Shown here: positions 44,667-52,831 of the stretch, piece by piece | Numbering within the stretch: the stretch's first letter is position 1 | How the letters are laid out: every line of letters begins with the position of its first letter | Assembly: GCA_902567765.1 (NCBI GenBank) | Contig: CACFNI010000005.1 | Span: forward strand, 1-64,000 | DNA: 64,000 nucleotides | Source of the DNA: an uncultured Pelagibacteraceae bacterium | GTDB lineage: Bacteria; Pseudomonadota; Alphaproteobacteria; Pelagibacterales; Pelagibacteraceae | Direction of reading: 5' to 3' | Translations under genes and position numbers: made by a program | Notes under the pieces: model-generated | Seen by the model: only the letters and a program-made list of their open reading frames with translations | Database searches by the model: none | What the model was told of the DNA's origin: nothing

Positions 44667-45203
44667 ATGAACGTAATATATAAAATTATTTCTAATTTTA
44701 TAAACAATAAATCATTATATATGGGAGAAAAAATAACATTGTCGGAGCATATGATTCAATCTGCTATGTTGGCTGAAAAAGCAAAATCAAATAAGAGCTT
44801 AGTTTGTGCTTGTTTGCTTCATGATTATGGTCATTTTATTTTAGATGAGCCAAATGATTTGGTCATAAAAAACCTAGACGGTAAACATGAAGAAATTGGT
44901 TATCAATATCTACAAAAATTTTTTAAAAAAGAAGTAGTTGAACCAATAAAACATCATGTAAAAGCTAAAAGATATCTTGTAAGAGATAAAAAATATTTTA
45001 GACAGCTTTCTAAAGCATCTATTTTAAGTCTTAAACTCCAAGGTGGTATGTTAAGTAGCAAAGAATCAAAAGCATTTGAAAAAGAAGATTTTTTTAAAGA
45101 TGCTATAAAACTTAGAAAATTTGACGATGCTGCAAAAAATATAGGCGTCAAAATAAAAGATATTATTAAGTATAAAGATTTATTAAAAGCATCTTTAAAA
45201 TGA
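44667..45203 (+). CDS. PhnZ/TmpB-like HD-domain mixed-valent diiron oxygenase
   Basis: The 178-residue protein carries Y18-x-x-E21 ten and seven residues before H28, as Y24 and E27 precede H34 in PhnZ. Then come H52-D53 with H56, H74, H97 (V-x-A-K-R follows) and D153/D154. Ligand spacings nearly match PhnZ (34, 58/59, 80, 104, 161). PhnZ and TmpB cleave a hydroxylated C-P bond using O2. It sits between a TauD dioxygenase and a GMC oxidoreductase, overlapping the latter by four bases. An HD phosphohydrolase is the alternative, but Y-x-x-E argues for oxygenase chemistry. Confidence 0.78.
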   Translation: MNVIYKIISNFINNKSLYMGEKITLSEHMIQSAMLAEKAKSNKSLVCACLLHDYGHFILDEPNDLVIKNLDGKHEEIGYQYLQKFFKKEVVEPIKHHVKAKRYLVRDKKYFRQLSKASILSLKLQGGMLSSKESKAFEKEDFFKDAIKLRKFDDAAKNIGVKIKDIIKYKDLLKASLK

Positions 45204-46780
45204 ATTATGATTATTTAATTGTTGGCGCTGGATCAGCAGGATGCGTCCTTGCAAATAGACTATCTGAAAATAGTAATCATAAAGTTGCAATTTTCGAAGC
45301 TGGAGGAACAAGTGATATTTGGAAAGTTAAAATGCCTCTTGCTCTTCTCTACACGATGCATGACCCAAAATATAATTGGAAGTATTATTCAGAACCTGAG
45401 CCATACTTAAATAATAGACGAATATTCTGCCCAAGAGGAAAAATGATTGGTGGATGTTCCTCTCATAATGGAATGGTTTTTGTAAGAGGAAATAGAGATG
45501 ATTATACTAGGTGGGAAAGGTTTGGACTAAAAAATTGGTCCTATGAAAAAGTATTACCTTATTTTAAAAAAATTGAAACTTGGTCAGAGGGAGAAAATCA
45601 ATTTAGGGGTTCTTTGGGCCCTCTCCCAATTAGTTTGTCAAAAAATTCTAATCCATTGTTTAAAGCTTTTATCAATGCCGCTGGTGAGGCTGGACATAGA
45701 ATTAACATTGATATGAATGGTGAAGAACAAGAGGGATTTGGAATGTTTGATACAACTATGCATAAAGGAGAAAGAGCAGGAGTTTCAAAATATTATCTAG
45801 ATCCAGTTAAAAATAGAAAAAATCTTGATATTTTAAAAAACTCATATGTGGAAAAAATTTTATTCGATGGGAAAAAAGCAGTAGGTCTTCAGGTTAAAAT
45901 CAAAAATAAAACTGAAAAAATTTATGCAAATAAAGAAGTCATTTTAAGTGGTGGTTCAATAAATTCACCACAATTATTGATGCTATCTGGGATTGGAGAT
46001 TCAAATCATTTGAAAGATAAAGGAATAAATGTTGTTAATGATGTTAAAGGTGTAGGTAAAAATTTGCAAGATCACTTAGAAATATATATCCAACAAGAAT
46101 GTAAAACTCCTAATACTTTATATACTTACACAAAACTTGTTCCTAAAGTTTTAGCAGGAATACAATGGTTTATGTTTAAATCTGGACCATGCTCTAAATC
46201 TTTTTTAGAAGCAGGTGGATTTGCAAAATCCTCACCTGAAAGAGAAATCTCAAATATTCAATTTCATTTCTTTCCATCATTTGTGATTAATCATGGTTTA
46301 GAGCAACCAAAAACCCACGGTTATCAATTGCATGCTAGCCCAAATCATCCAAGAAGCAGGGGAAACATTACTCTTAGTTCGTCTGATCCTTATGAATATC
46401 CAAAAATATTATTTAATTATCTGCAAGATGAAGAAGATTTAAAGCAAACAAGAGAATGTATTCACGTTGCGAGAAAAATTTTATCTCAACCAGCTTTAAC
46501 TGAGCATGCTGGAAAAGAAATTGGACCTGGAATAGACTCTCAATCAGATGAAGAATTAAATGAATATATTAAATCAAAAGCTGATACTGCTTATCATCCA
46601 TGTGGTACTTGTAAGATGGGAGTAGATCATATGGCAGTAGTCGATGAAAATTTAAAAGTAAAAGGAATTCAAAACTTAAGAGTTATTGACGCTTCAGTAA
46701 TACCTGAAATACCAAGTGCAAATTTAAATGCTCCAACTTTAATGATTGCTGAAAAAGGTGCTGACTTAATATTAAATTAA
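45200..46780 (+). CDS. GMC oxidoreductase (choline-dehydrogenase-like flavoprotein)
   Basis: The 526-residue protein has the FAD-binding N-terminus D-Y-L-I-V-G-A-G-S-A-G-C, the G-S-I-N-S-P-Q-L-L-M-L-S-G-I-G signature near residue 251, and a C-terminal H-P-C-G-T-C-K-M-G with R-V-I-D-A-S-V-I-P. GMC enzymes oxidise alcohols; BetA acts on choline. In this operon, oxidation of choline or a hydroxylated quaternary amine is plausible, but other alcohols cannot be excluded. It ends the five-gene operon and overlaps the end of the convergent ABC gene by four bases. Confidence 0.88.
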   Translation: MNYDYLIVGAGSAGCVLANRLSENSNHKVAIFEAGGTSDIWKVKMPLALLYTMHDPKYNWKYYSEPEPYLNNRRIFCPRGKMIGGCSSHNGMVFVRGNRDDYTRWERFGLKNWSYEKVLPYFKKIETWSEGENQFRGSLGPLPISLSKNSNPLFKAFINAAGEAGHRINIDMNGEEQEGFGMFDTTMHKGERAGVSKYYLDPVKNRKNLDILKNSYVEKILFDGKKAVGLQVKIKNKTEKIYANKEVILSGGSINSPQLLMLSGIGDSNHLKDKGINVVNDVKGVGKNLQDHLEIYIQQECKTPNTLYTYTKLVPKVLAGIQWFMFKSGPCSKSFLEAGGFAKSSPEREISNIQFHFFPSFVINHGLEQPKTHGYQLHASPNHPRSRGNITLSSSDPYEYPKILFNYLQDEEDLKQTRECIHVARKILSQPALTEHAGKEIGPGIDSQSDEELNEYIKSKADTAYHPCGTCKMGVDHMAVVDENLKVKGIQNLRVIDASVIPEIPSANLNAPTLMIAEKGADLILN

Positions 46781-47568
46781 TTAGCATCAAGAACAGCATG
46801 TAAAAATTGTTTTGTTCTTTCATTTTGTGGATCTCCAAATAATTTTTCGGGCGGACCTTGCTCAAAAATTTTACCATCATTAAAAAAACAAACTCTATCA
46901 GATATTTCTCTAGCAAAACCCATTTGATGAGTAACCATTATCATAGTTAAATTATGCTCTTTGTTAAGTGATCTAATTACATTTAAAACTTCACCAACTA
47001 CTTCAGGATCCAATGCTGATGTAATTTCATCTAATAGCATAACCTTAGGTCTCATTGCTAGGGCTCTTGCAATCGCCACTCTTTGTTGTTGTCCTCCAGA
47101 CAATCTTGTTGGATGTTGATCTTTTTTATCTGTTAAACCAACTAATTCTAACAATTCAAGCGCTCTTTGTTCTGCTTCTTCCTTTTTCATACCTAACACT
47201 TCTATAGGTGCCTCGATGCAATTTTGAAGTGCTGTCATATGAGGAAAAAGATTAAATTGTTGAAAGACCATTCCTATTTTTGAACGTCTTTCTCTTAAAT
47301 ATTTTTCGCTTGCCTCTACTAACTTTCCATCAGAGTTCATATGAGTTAATGACTCGCCATCTAAATGGATAACACCTCCATTAATTTTCTCTAAGGTCAT
47401 TAAAACTCTTAATACAGTAGTTTTTCCTGATCCTGATGGTCCAATGATTGATACCATCTCATTTTTTTTAATATCTAAATTAAGTTTATCTAAAACTACA
47501 AGGTCGCCATATTGTTTTGTTACTTCCTCAAATTTTACTATTGTTTCTTCAGATTTTTTATTTTCCAT
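46777..47568 (-). CDS. ehuA: Polar amino acid/ectoine-type ABC transporter ATP-binding protein
   Basis: The 263-residue ATPase has Walker A G-P-S-G-S-G-K-T near residue 40, signature L-S-G-G-Q-Q-Q-R near 155 and Walker B V-M-L-L-D-E-I-T-S. Length and motifs are those of polar-amino-acid ABC ATPases (GlnQ/EhuA). It is the last gene of a four-gene importer block ehuB-C-D-A. The ectoine assignment rests on the binding protein and on the nearby ectoine-hydrolase-like gene. Confidence 0.88.
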   Translation of the reverse strand: MENKKSEETIVKFEEVTKQYGDLVVLDKLNLDIKKNEMVSIIGPSGSGKTTVLRVLMTLEKINGGVIHLDGESLTHMNSDGKLVEASEKYLRERRSKIGMVFQQFNLFPHMTALQNCIEAPIEVLGMKKEEAEQRALELLELVGLTDKKDQHPTRLSGGQQQRVAIARALAMRPKVMLLDEITSALDPEVVGEVLNVIRSLNKEHNLTMIMVTHQMGFAREISDRVCFFNDGKIFEQGPPEKLFGDPQNERTKQFLHAVLDAN

Positions 47569-47580
47569 AATTTAAATTCT

Positions 47581-48258
47581 TTATTGTTTCATTTTTCCTT
47601 GAGCAACATTAACTTTTCTTTCCAACTTTCTAACCCACATAGCAGCTGGAACAGAAAGAATTAAGAATATTATACCAACCATTGTGTAAGGTTCCAAATA
47701 TCTATAATTATATCCCCCAACTGCTGTTGCTGCATGGAATAACTCAGCCACACCTATTGTTGACAAAAGTGGAGTATCTTTAAAAATACCTACTAAATAG
47801 TTACCCATACCTGGAATCGCTATTGGAAAAGCTTGAGGTAAAACTATTCTTCTATAAGTATAAACCGTGGAAAAATTTAGAGCTCTACATGCTTCCCATT
47901 GAGTTTTTGAAACACCTTCTAAAGCTCCTCTATAAACTTCTGAAAGGTAGGTTCCAAAATGCAAACCAATTGTTATCATTCCACAAACCCATGCTGATAA
48001 TTTTATGCCAAACTGAGGTAAAACAAAATATACAAAAAATAACTGTATCAATAATGGTGTTGAGCGAATAAATTCTACGATTTCTCTATTGATTCCATTT
48101 ATAATTTTTGATGGAGTTCTTTGACCTAATAAAAAAAAGAGTCCAACAATAAGTGCTATTGCATACCCTACTCCCGCTGCAATAATAGTATTTAAAGTTG
48201 CCCATAACATTTGAGGTAAAATTTCATAAGCAAAATCCCATCTAAATCCCATTTCCAT
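47581..48258 (-). CDS. ehuD: Polar amino acid/ectoine-type ABC permease (EhuD-like)
   Basis: The protein of about 225 residues is a HisM/EhuD-type permease with about five hydrophobic segments and an EAA loop (E-A-C-R-A-L-N-F-S near residue 130). An in-frame TTG at 48282 lies inside the previous gene; the ATG at 48258, 4 bases after ehuC, is preferred. It pairs with the next permease. Confidence 0.84.
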   Translation of the reverse strand: MEMGFRWDFAYEILPQMLWATLNTIIAAGVGYAIALIVGLFFLLGQRTPSKIINGINREIVEFIRSTPLLIQLFFVYFVLPQFGIKLSAWVCGMITIGLHFGTYLSEVYRGALEGVSKTQWEACRALNFSTVYTYRRIVLPQAFPIAIPGMGNYLVGIFKDTPLLSTIGVAELFHAATAVGGYNYRYLEPYTMVGIIFLILSVPAAMWVRKLERKVNVAQGKMKQ

Positions 48259-48262
48259 AATA

Positions 48263-48934
48263 TTAAACGTTTCCTCTCCCAACCTTTTTGGCAGCTAAAA
48301 CTTCCAACCATCTTAAAAATGGAACAAGCGCTAACCTAGCCATGATATAATAAATTAATAAGGCTGTTCCAAAACATTGCGCGGAAAGCCAAGTAATAGA
48401 ATTAATTTGTTTTGCTTCAAAAGTTAAATCAACAACTGTTACAAGGGCTACTAAAGCAGTTGCTTTTAAAAGTTCTACGGTCAAATTTGCTGCTGGAGGC
48501 AAAATTATAGGAAATATTTGTGGAATTATTATTCTTTTAATTCTTTTTGCAGGACTAAAATTAAGTGCATGAGCAGCTTCCCATTGGCCCTTAGGTACTG
48601 CTAATATTCCACCTCTTACAATCTCTGCACCATATGCACCAAAATTCAAACCTAAGGCAACTACTCCTGCAACAAATGCTTCTAATGAAATTCCAAAAAA
48701 TGGTAATACGTAATATACCCAAAAAAGTTGAACTAATAATGAGGTTCCTCTAAAAAATTCTATATATACAGTTGCAATTCCTTGAATAATTAGATTTTTA
48801 GATAAACGCATCAAACCGAAAATCATTGAAATAATTACATACAAAACCATAGAACATATCAAAACTTTTACAGTAGTGACCGTTCCTAGAAGCAATGTCA
48901 TTCCATGTTCAGCTAAAAATGCAAAATAGCTCAA
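48263..48934 (-). CDS. ehuC: Polar amino acid/ectoine-type ABC permease (EhuC-like)
   Basis: The 223-residue permease has five hydrophobic segments and the EAA loop E-A-A-H-A-L-N-F-S-P near residue 132. The start looks like TTG at 48934, which retains the N-terminal F-L-A-E-H-G-M-T-L-L-L-G-T segment usual for the family. The first ATG (48901) would remove part of it. A terminator-like hairpin lies between this gene and ehuB upstream. Confidence 0.83.
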   Translation of the reverse strand: MSYFAFLAEHGMTLLLGTVTTVKVLICSMVLYVIISMIFGLMRLSKNLIIQGIATVYIEFFRGTSLLVQLFWVYYVLPFFGISLEAFVAGVVALGLNFGAYGAEIVRGGILAVPKGQWEAAHALNFSPAKRIKRIIIPQIFPIILPPAANLTVELLKATALVALVTVVDLTFEAKQINSITWLSAQCFGTALLIYYIMARLALVPFLRWLEVLAAKKVGRGNV

Positions 48935-48962
48935 TGTATTACCATAAATTAAGTTAAAAAAA

Positions 48963-48993
48963 ATCAGGCGACTTTATTATTTGGTCGCCTGAT
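48963..48993 (-). terminator. Intrinsic terminator/attenuator between ehuB and ehuC
   Basis: A perfect 10-bp inverted repeat (A-T-C-A-G-G-C-G-A-C and its complement) encloses an 11-base loop. On the minus strand it is followed by a T-rich run. It sits 20 bases after the ehuB stop and before the permease genes, as at the pot locus. Partial termination would keep binding-protein mRNA in excess. Confidence 0.8.
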
Positions 48994-49012
48994 TAATAAT
49001 TAAATTTTAATA

Positions 49013-49858
49013 CTACTTAGTTGAGCAAGCCCACTCTGTAGTCATGTCTGCGGGTGGAAGTTGAGCTTTGTCATAACCGTACTCACCAGCTCTTTCCAAC
49101 ATTTTTGCAGGATTAGCTAAAACTTTAGCTAAAGCAGCATTGAATGCTTCTCTAAACTCATTATCGCTTTTTCTAAAACCAATTCCAACTACATTTACAG
49201 TTTCTTTTGGCATAAGCTTAGGATCGGTTACTTCAAATGCACCACCAGTTTTTTCTTCATGCTCTTTTGCACCAAAAAACGTTTGAACTGCCGCATCAGC
49301 TCTTCCTGCTTTCATAGCAGCAAGTATTCCTACTTCACCTTCTACTAATAACATTTGGCTATCAGGTACACCAAATTTTTTAGCAGCTTCTACAGTATTG
49401 AAACCTGTACCAGTTACAAGTGTCGCTCCTGTTCTGATAACATCAGCATAGTTATTAATTCCTTTAGGATTCCCTTTAGGAACTAACATTGCATCACCAA
49501 AAACTCCTATTGGATCTGAAAAGTTAATGTTTTCACATCTGCTTTTCAAGATATACATACCGCCTGTTATCATATCAGAACGATCTGCATTTATTCCTGG
49601 AATTAGTCCAGACCATTCGAAAACTTTAGTTTCATGCTCCGTAATTCCCATTTCTTCTAAAACTGTTAAAGCAATCATGTTAACAAAACCTAATGCTTCA
49701 CCATTATCTCCGGCGTAAGCCCATGGCACCGCTGTACCAAAACCTAATCTTAATTTATGTCCGTCAGCTAGTCTTTGTGTTAGTGTCGCTGCACTTACAG
49801 AAGATACACTAAAAAGAATAACAAGAAGTACTGTTATTGATTTAATATACTTTCTCAT
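49013..49858 (-). CDS. ehuB: ABC transporter periplasmic binding protein (EhuB-like)
   Basis: The 281-residue protein has a signal peptide (S-V-S-A-A cut near residue 23) and a type-3 solute-binding fold. Segments such as G-L-I-P-G-I-N-A-D-R-S-D-M and F-G-D-A-M-L-V-P-K-G-N-P resemble the ectoine/hydroxyectoine-binding EhuB group more than general amino-acid-binding proteins. A strong G-rich Shine-Dalgarno precedes the ATG. Substrate assignment is an inference; an amino acid ligand is the alternative. Confidence 0.75.
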   Translation of the reverse strand: MRKYIKSITVLLVILFSVSSVSAATLTQRLADGHKLRLGFGTAVPWAYAGDNGEALGFVNMIALTVLEEMGITEHETKVFEWSGLIPGINADRSDMITGGMYILKSRCENINFSDPIGVFGDAMLVPKGNPKGINNYADVIRTGATLVTGTGFNTVEAAKKFGVPDSQMLLVEGEVGILAAMKAGRADAAVQTFFGAKEHEEKTGGAFEVTDPKLMPKETVNVVGIGFRKSDNEFREAFNAALAKVLANPAKMLERAGEYGYDKAQLPPADMTTEWACSTK

Positions 49859-49965
49859 AATTTCCCCCTATTTAAGTTTATTTGAAAAATAATTTAACTA
49901 AAAAAAAAGGTGTTTGTATATAAAAAATATTTCAATCTGAAGTTGTTAAAAAAAATTTTTTCTTT

Positions 49966-50742
49966 TTAAGTCAATTCCAACTTGTCTCCAACATTGACCT
50001 TTCCATTGCTTAATGCAGTTAAATATACACCCATATCAAAATGATTGTATGTTTTTTTTAATGAATTAAGTAAGTTAAGTGAATTATCTTCTGTTTTAGG
50101 TTTTAAATTTATAGCAACACAACGAGGAATATTTTTTTCAACTTTAAATAAAGTATTATTAATTTTAATTGTTTTATTGATCCAATTTCTTTCCTCCCAT
50201 GCAGAAATTCCATCGATATAAAGATTTCCTCTAAATCTTTGAAATTCTATGTCTTCACCTATTTTATTTTCAAAATCTTTTATACTATTAATATTTATTA
50301 ATGAGATAGAGTTAAAAACATTATTTGAATGGGAAGTGTCATAAAAAGGATACTCGGTATTTTTTAAAAGAATGATAGGATTTGCTAGTGTATTTTCTAA
50401 TTCAAACAATTTTTTAGAAAGTAAAGATTTTTCATTCTGATCATCAGCTGAAATAGAAATTATTTCTTCGCCGTTTGATATAAGTGTAAGTTTATTCTCA
50501 TCATAACTAAAATTGTATTTATTCAAAACAGGTGAATTTTTTAAAGTTAAAAAGTTGTTTAATTTTCTTTCTTTAGGGTTTTTTTCAATTGTTTTAGCTT
50601 TTTCAGACTCTATACCTCTAGAAAATGCAAAAATTCTGTCATTTGGCATACCAAGATTTTTTTTAATTTGACACGAGTTGATGCTCTGAAACGATAAAGA
50701 TTTAACTGGGCAGAAGTTTATTAACTTTATTGTGCAGATCAT
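49966..50742 (-). CDS. MOSC-domain protein (mARC/YcbX-like)
   Basis: The 258-residue protein has an N-terminal MOSC_N beta domain (C-P-V-K-S-L near residue 11) and a MOSC domain with F-R-G-N-L-Y-I-D-G near 168 and the conserved cysteine region I-P-R-C-V-A-I-N near 212. MOSC proteins bind molybdenum cofactor and, as in YcbX/mARC, reduce N-hydroxylated compounds. The moeA gene elsewhere in the window could supply cofactor. No ferredoxin domain is attached, so an external electron donor would be needed. Confidence 0.78.
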   Translation of the reverse strand: MICTIKLINFCPVKSLSFQSINSCQIKKNLGMPNDRIFAFSRGIESEKAKTIEKNPKERKLNNFLTLKNSPVLNKYNFSYDENKLTLISNGEEIISISADDQNEKSLLSKKLFELENTLANPIILLKNTEYPFYDTSHSNNVFNSISLININSIKDFENKIGEDIEFQRFRGNLYIDGISAWEERNWINKTIKINNTLFKVEKNIPRCVAINLKPKTEDNSLNLLNSLKKTYNHFDMGVYLTALSNGKVNVGDKLELT

Positions 50743-50804
50743 AAAATTAATATTACATAATTAATAAAAATATAAAGAAGAAAGATTCTGTGGTATATGG
50801 GCTT

Positions 50805-51761
50805 ATGTCTTCAAAAAATAATAATCCTAAAGGAATTATCTTTATATTATTGGCTATGATGGTTTTTTCTGTTCAAGACAGTATTATGAAATATATTTTT
50901 AATTTTGCCTCCTTATATGAGGTTTATTTAGTAAGAACTTTAGTTAGTTTTGCTCTTATTTTATTATTTTTAAAATTTACAAAAAAACCTGTGGTGTTTA
51001 AAAGTAATTATCCTCTATTAACCTTTATCCGAGTGATACTTTTCTTTTTTGGTTTTAGCTTTTTTTATGTTTCTTTAACAGTTTTACCTTTGGCTACAGC
51101 TACAGCATTATTTTTTGTTACTCCTTTTTTAATTACAATATTTGCAAGTATTTTTTTAAAAGAAGAGGTTGGTATAAGAAGATGGTCTGCTGTAATAATT
51201 GGGTTTATTGGTGTGTATGTAATTTTAAATCCCGACTTCAATAACTTTGATTTTATGACCCTTACTCCAATCTTTTGTGCAATTTGTTATTCATTGTCTA
51301 TGATAATAATTAAAAAAACTTCAGACAAAGATAATGTACATACGATAACTTTTACCTTTTATATTGGAGCTATAATAATCAGTTCGATTTTTTATTTATT
51401 TATAGGTGATGGTCAATTCTACAAACAAGGTAATCCTGCGTATGAATATATATTTAGAGAATGGTTTCAAAACCTCGAAGCTTCGATGTTATTAATGATT
51501 ATCACAGGTTTCACAGCTTCTGCAGCTTTTCTTTTTTTGTTTACTGCATACAGCATTGCATCACCTTCAGTTATTTCGCCTTTTGAGTATTCGATATTAC
51601 TTTGGTCTTCATTAAGTGGCTGGATATTTTTTAATGAGATACCAAATTTAAATACGATTGTAGGGGCTTTAATAATTGTAACCTGTGGAGTTTATATTTT
51701 TATTCGGGAAAAAGTAAAAAAACAATCTAAGTCTATAGTGACAGAAAAGCCTCTAAGATAG
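50805..51761 (+). CDS. EamA/DMT-family transporter
   Basis: The protein of about 318 residues has ten hydrophobic segments in two EamA repeats (V-F-S-V-Q-D-S-I-M-K-Y near the start, P-F-E-Y-S-I-L-L-W in the second half) and a short basic C-terminal tail. The ATG at 50805 is preferred over an in-frame GTG at 50790. It abuts the next oxygenase gene with no gap, so the two are co-transcribed. The substrate is unknown. Confidence 0.86.
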   Translation: MSSKNNNPKGIIFILLAMMVFSVQDSIMKYIFNFASLYEVYLVRTLVSFALILLFLKFTKKPVVFKSNYPLLTFIRVILFFFGFSFFYVSLTVLPLATATALFFVTPFLITIFASIFLKEEVGIRRWSAVIIGFIGVYVILNPDFNNFDFMTLTPIFCAICYSLSMIIIKKTSDKDNVHTITFTFYIGAIIISSIFYLFIGDGQFYKQGNPAYEYIFREWFQNLEASMLLMIITGFTASAAFLFLFTAYSIASPSVISPFEYSILLWSSLSGWIFFNEIPNLNTIVGALIIVTCGVYIFIREKVKKQSKSIVTEKPLR

Positions 51762-52730
51762 ATGAAAAAAGATATTATTCCTACCATCGACATTTCTTCA
51801 ATTTTAAAAAATAATTTTAATTCTAAAAAATCGGTCAATACTATTAATCAAATTTGTAGAGCCTGTATTGATATTGGTTTTTTTCAAGTTATAGGGCACG
51901 GTCTTAGTTTTAAAGATATTAAAAAAATATGTAAAGTAGGGAATAAATTTTTTAAATCATCAAAAGATAATAAAAGAAAATTATCTCCTAAAAAATGGAA
52001 TAATAAAAATAAAAATCTTTATAGGGGATACTTTCCAAATGATGTGAACGGAAAGGAAGGTTTGGATATAGGTGATTTAAAAGTTTCTAAAAATTATTCC
52101 TTAAAACTTAATAATCAATATATTGAGTATCTAAATTTAAATAAAAGCTTTGATAAAAAATCTATTAAAATACTAGAAAAATACTTTGACAGTATTTTTG
52201 ATTTAAGTGAAACTTTGTTTAAATGTATAATTAAGATATATAAAAAAAATCCTAAAATTTCACATAAAGCATTTTCAAGACTCAAAACTTTGAGCACATT
52301 AAGATTTAATTATTATCCAAATCAAGCAAAACCAGTTGAAATATCTAAGCATGATGGAGTGGCTTTAGGATGTGAGACTCATGTAGATAGTGGAATATTT
52401 ACTGTGCTTTATCAAGATAAAAAAGGTGGATTACAAGTACAAAATAGAAAAACAAAAAAGTGGCATGACGTACCTTTTAATAAAAAAGCTTTAGTTGTTA
52501 ATACTGGGAGAGCTTTAGAGTTTTTGAGTAAAGGCAAATTTAAAGCAACAAATCATAGAGTGCTATGGAACAAGAGTAAAAGACTTTCTATTCCTTTTTT
52601 CTTCGAACCCTCTTATGATTTCAAAATGGACCAATCATATTTAACAGGTCATAAATTCAAAAATAATGGTCAAATTTACGAGAAATTTTTAAATAAATCT
52701 TTGAAGAAATTTATTGAATATCAGCGTTAG
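51762..52730 (+). CDS. Isopenicillin-N-synthase-like 2OG-Fe(II) oxygenase
   Basis: The 322-residue protein has the DIOX_N-type N-terminus (I-P-T-I-D-I-S and D-I-G-F-F-Q-V-I-G-H-G) and the double-stranded beta-helix core. Iron ligands are H-V-D (C-E-T-H-V-D-S-G) and the His in K-A-T-N-H-R-V. The 2-oxoglutarate motif is R-L-S-I-P-F-F. Members hydroxylate or cyclise small molecules, and the substrate here is unknown. It immediately follows an EamA transporter gene, suggesting they act on the same compound. Confidence 0.85.
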   Translation: MKKDIIPTIDISSILKNNFNSKKSVNTINQICRACIDIGFFQVIGHGLSFKDIKKICKVGNKFFKSSKDNKRKLSPKKWNNKNKNLYRGYFPNDVNGKEGLDIGDLKVSKNYSLKLNNQYIEYLNLNKSFDKKSIKILEKYFDSIFDLSETLFKCIIKIYKKNPKISHKAFSRLKTLSTLRFNYYPNQAKPVEISKHDGVALGCETHVDSGIFTVLYQDKKGGLQVQNRKTKKWHDVPFNKKALVVNTGRALEFLSKGKFKATNHRVLWNKSKRLSIPFFFEPSYDFKMDQSYLTGHKFKNNGQIYEKFLNKSLKKFIEYQR

Positions 52731-52831
52731 TAATAATAAGGTAAGAATAAAGCGATACATAACTCGTCGTTAAATTCATAATTTACGAAAGTGGGATCGG
52801 TCGTCTTTAAATTAAATTTTAAAGGGGCTTT
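52731..52831 (+). other. 101-base leader of the luciferase-like operon
   Basis: This spacer is longer than most in the window. Its middle (about 52761-52806) is richer in G and C than the flanking intergenic DNA. It ends with a Shine-Dalgarno A-A-G-G-G-G five bases before the ATG. No known riboswitch or strong hairpin was recognised by eye. A promoter plus a structured leader is possible. Confidence 0.3.
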
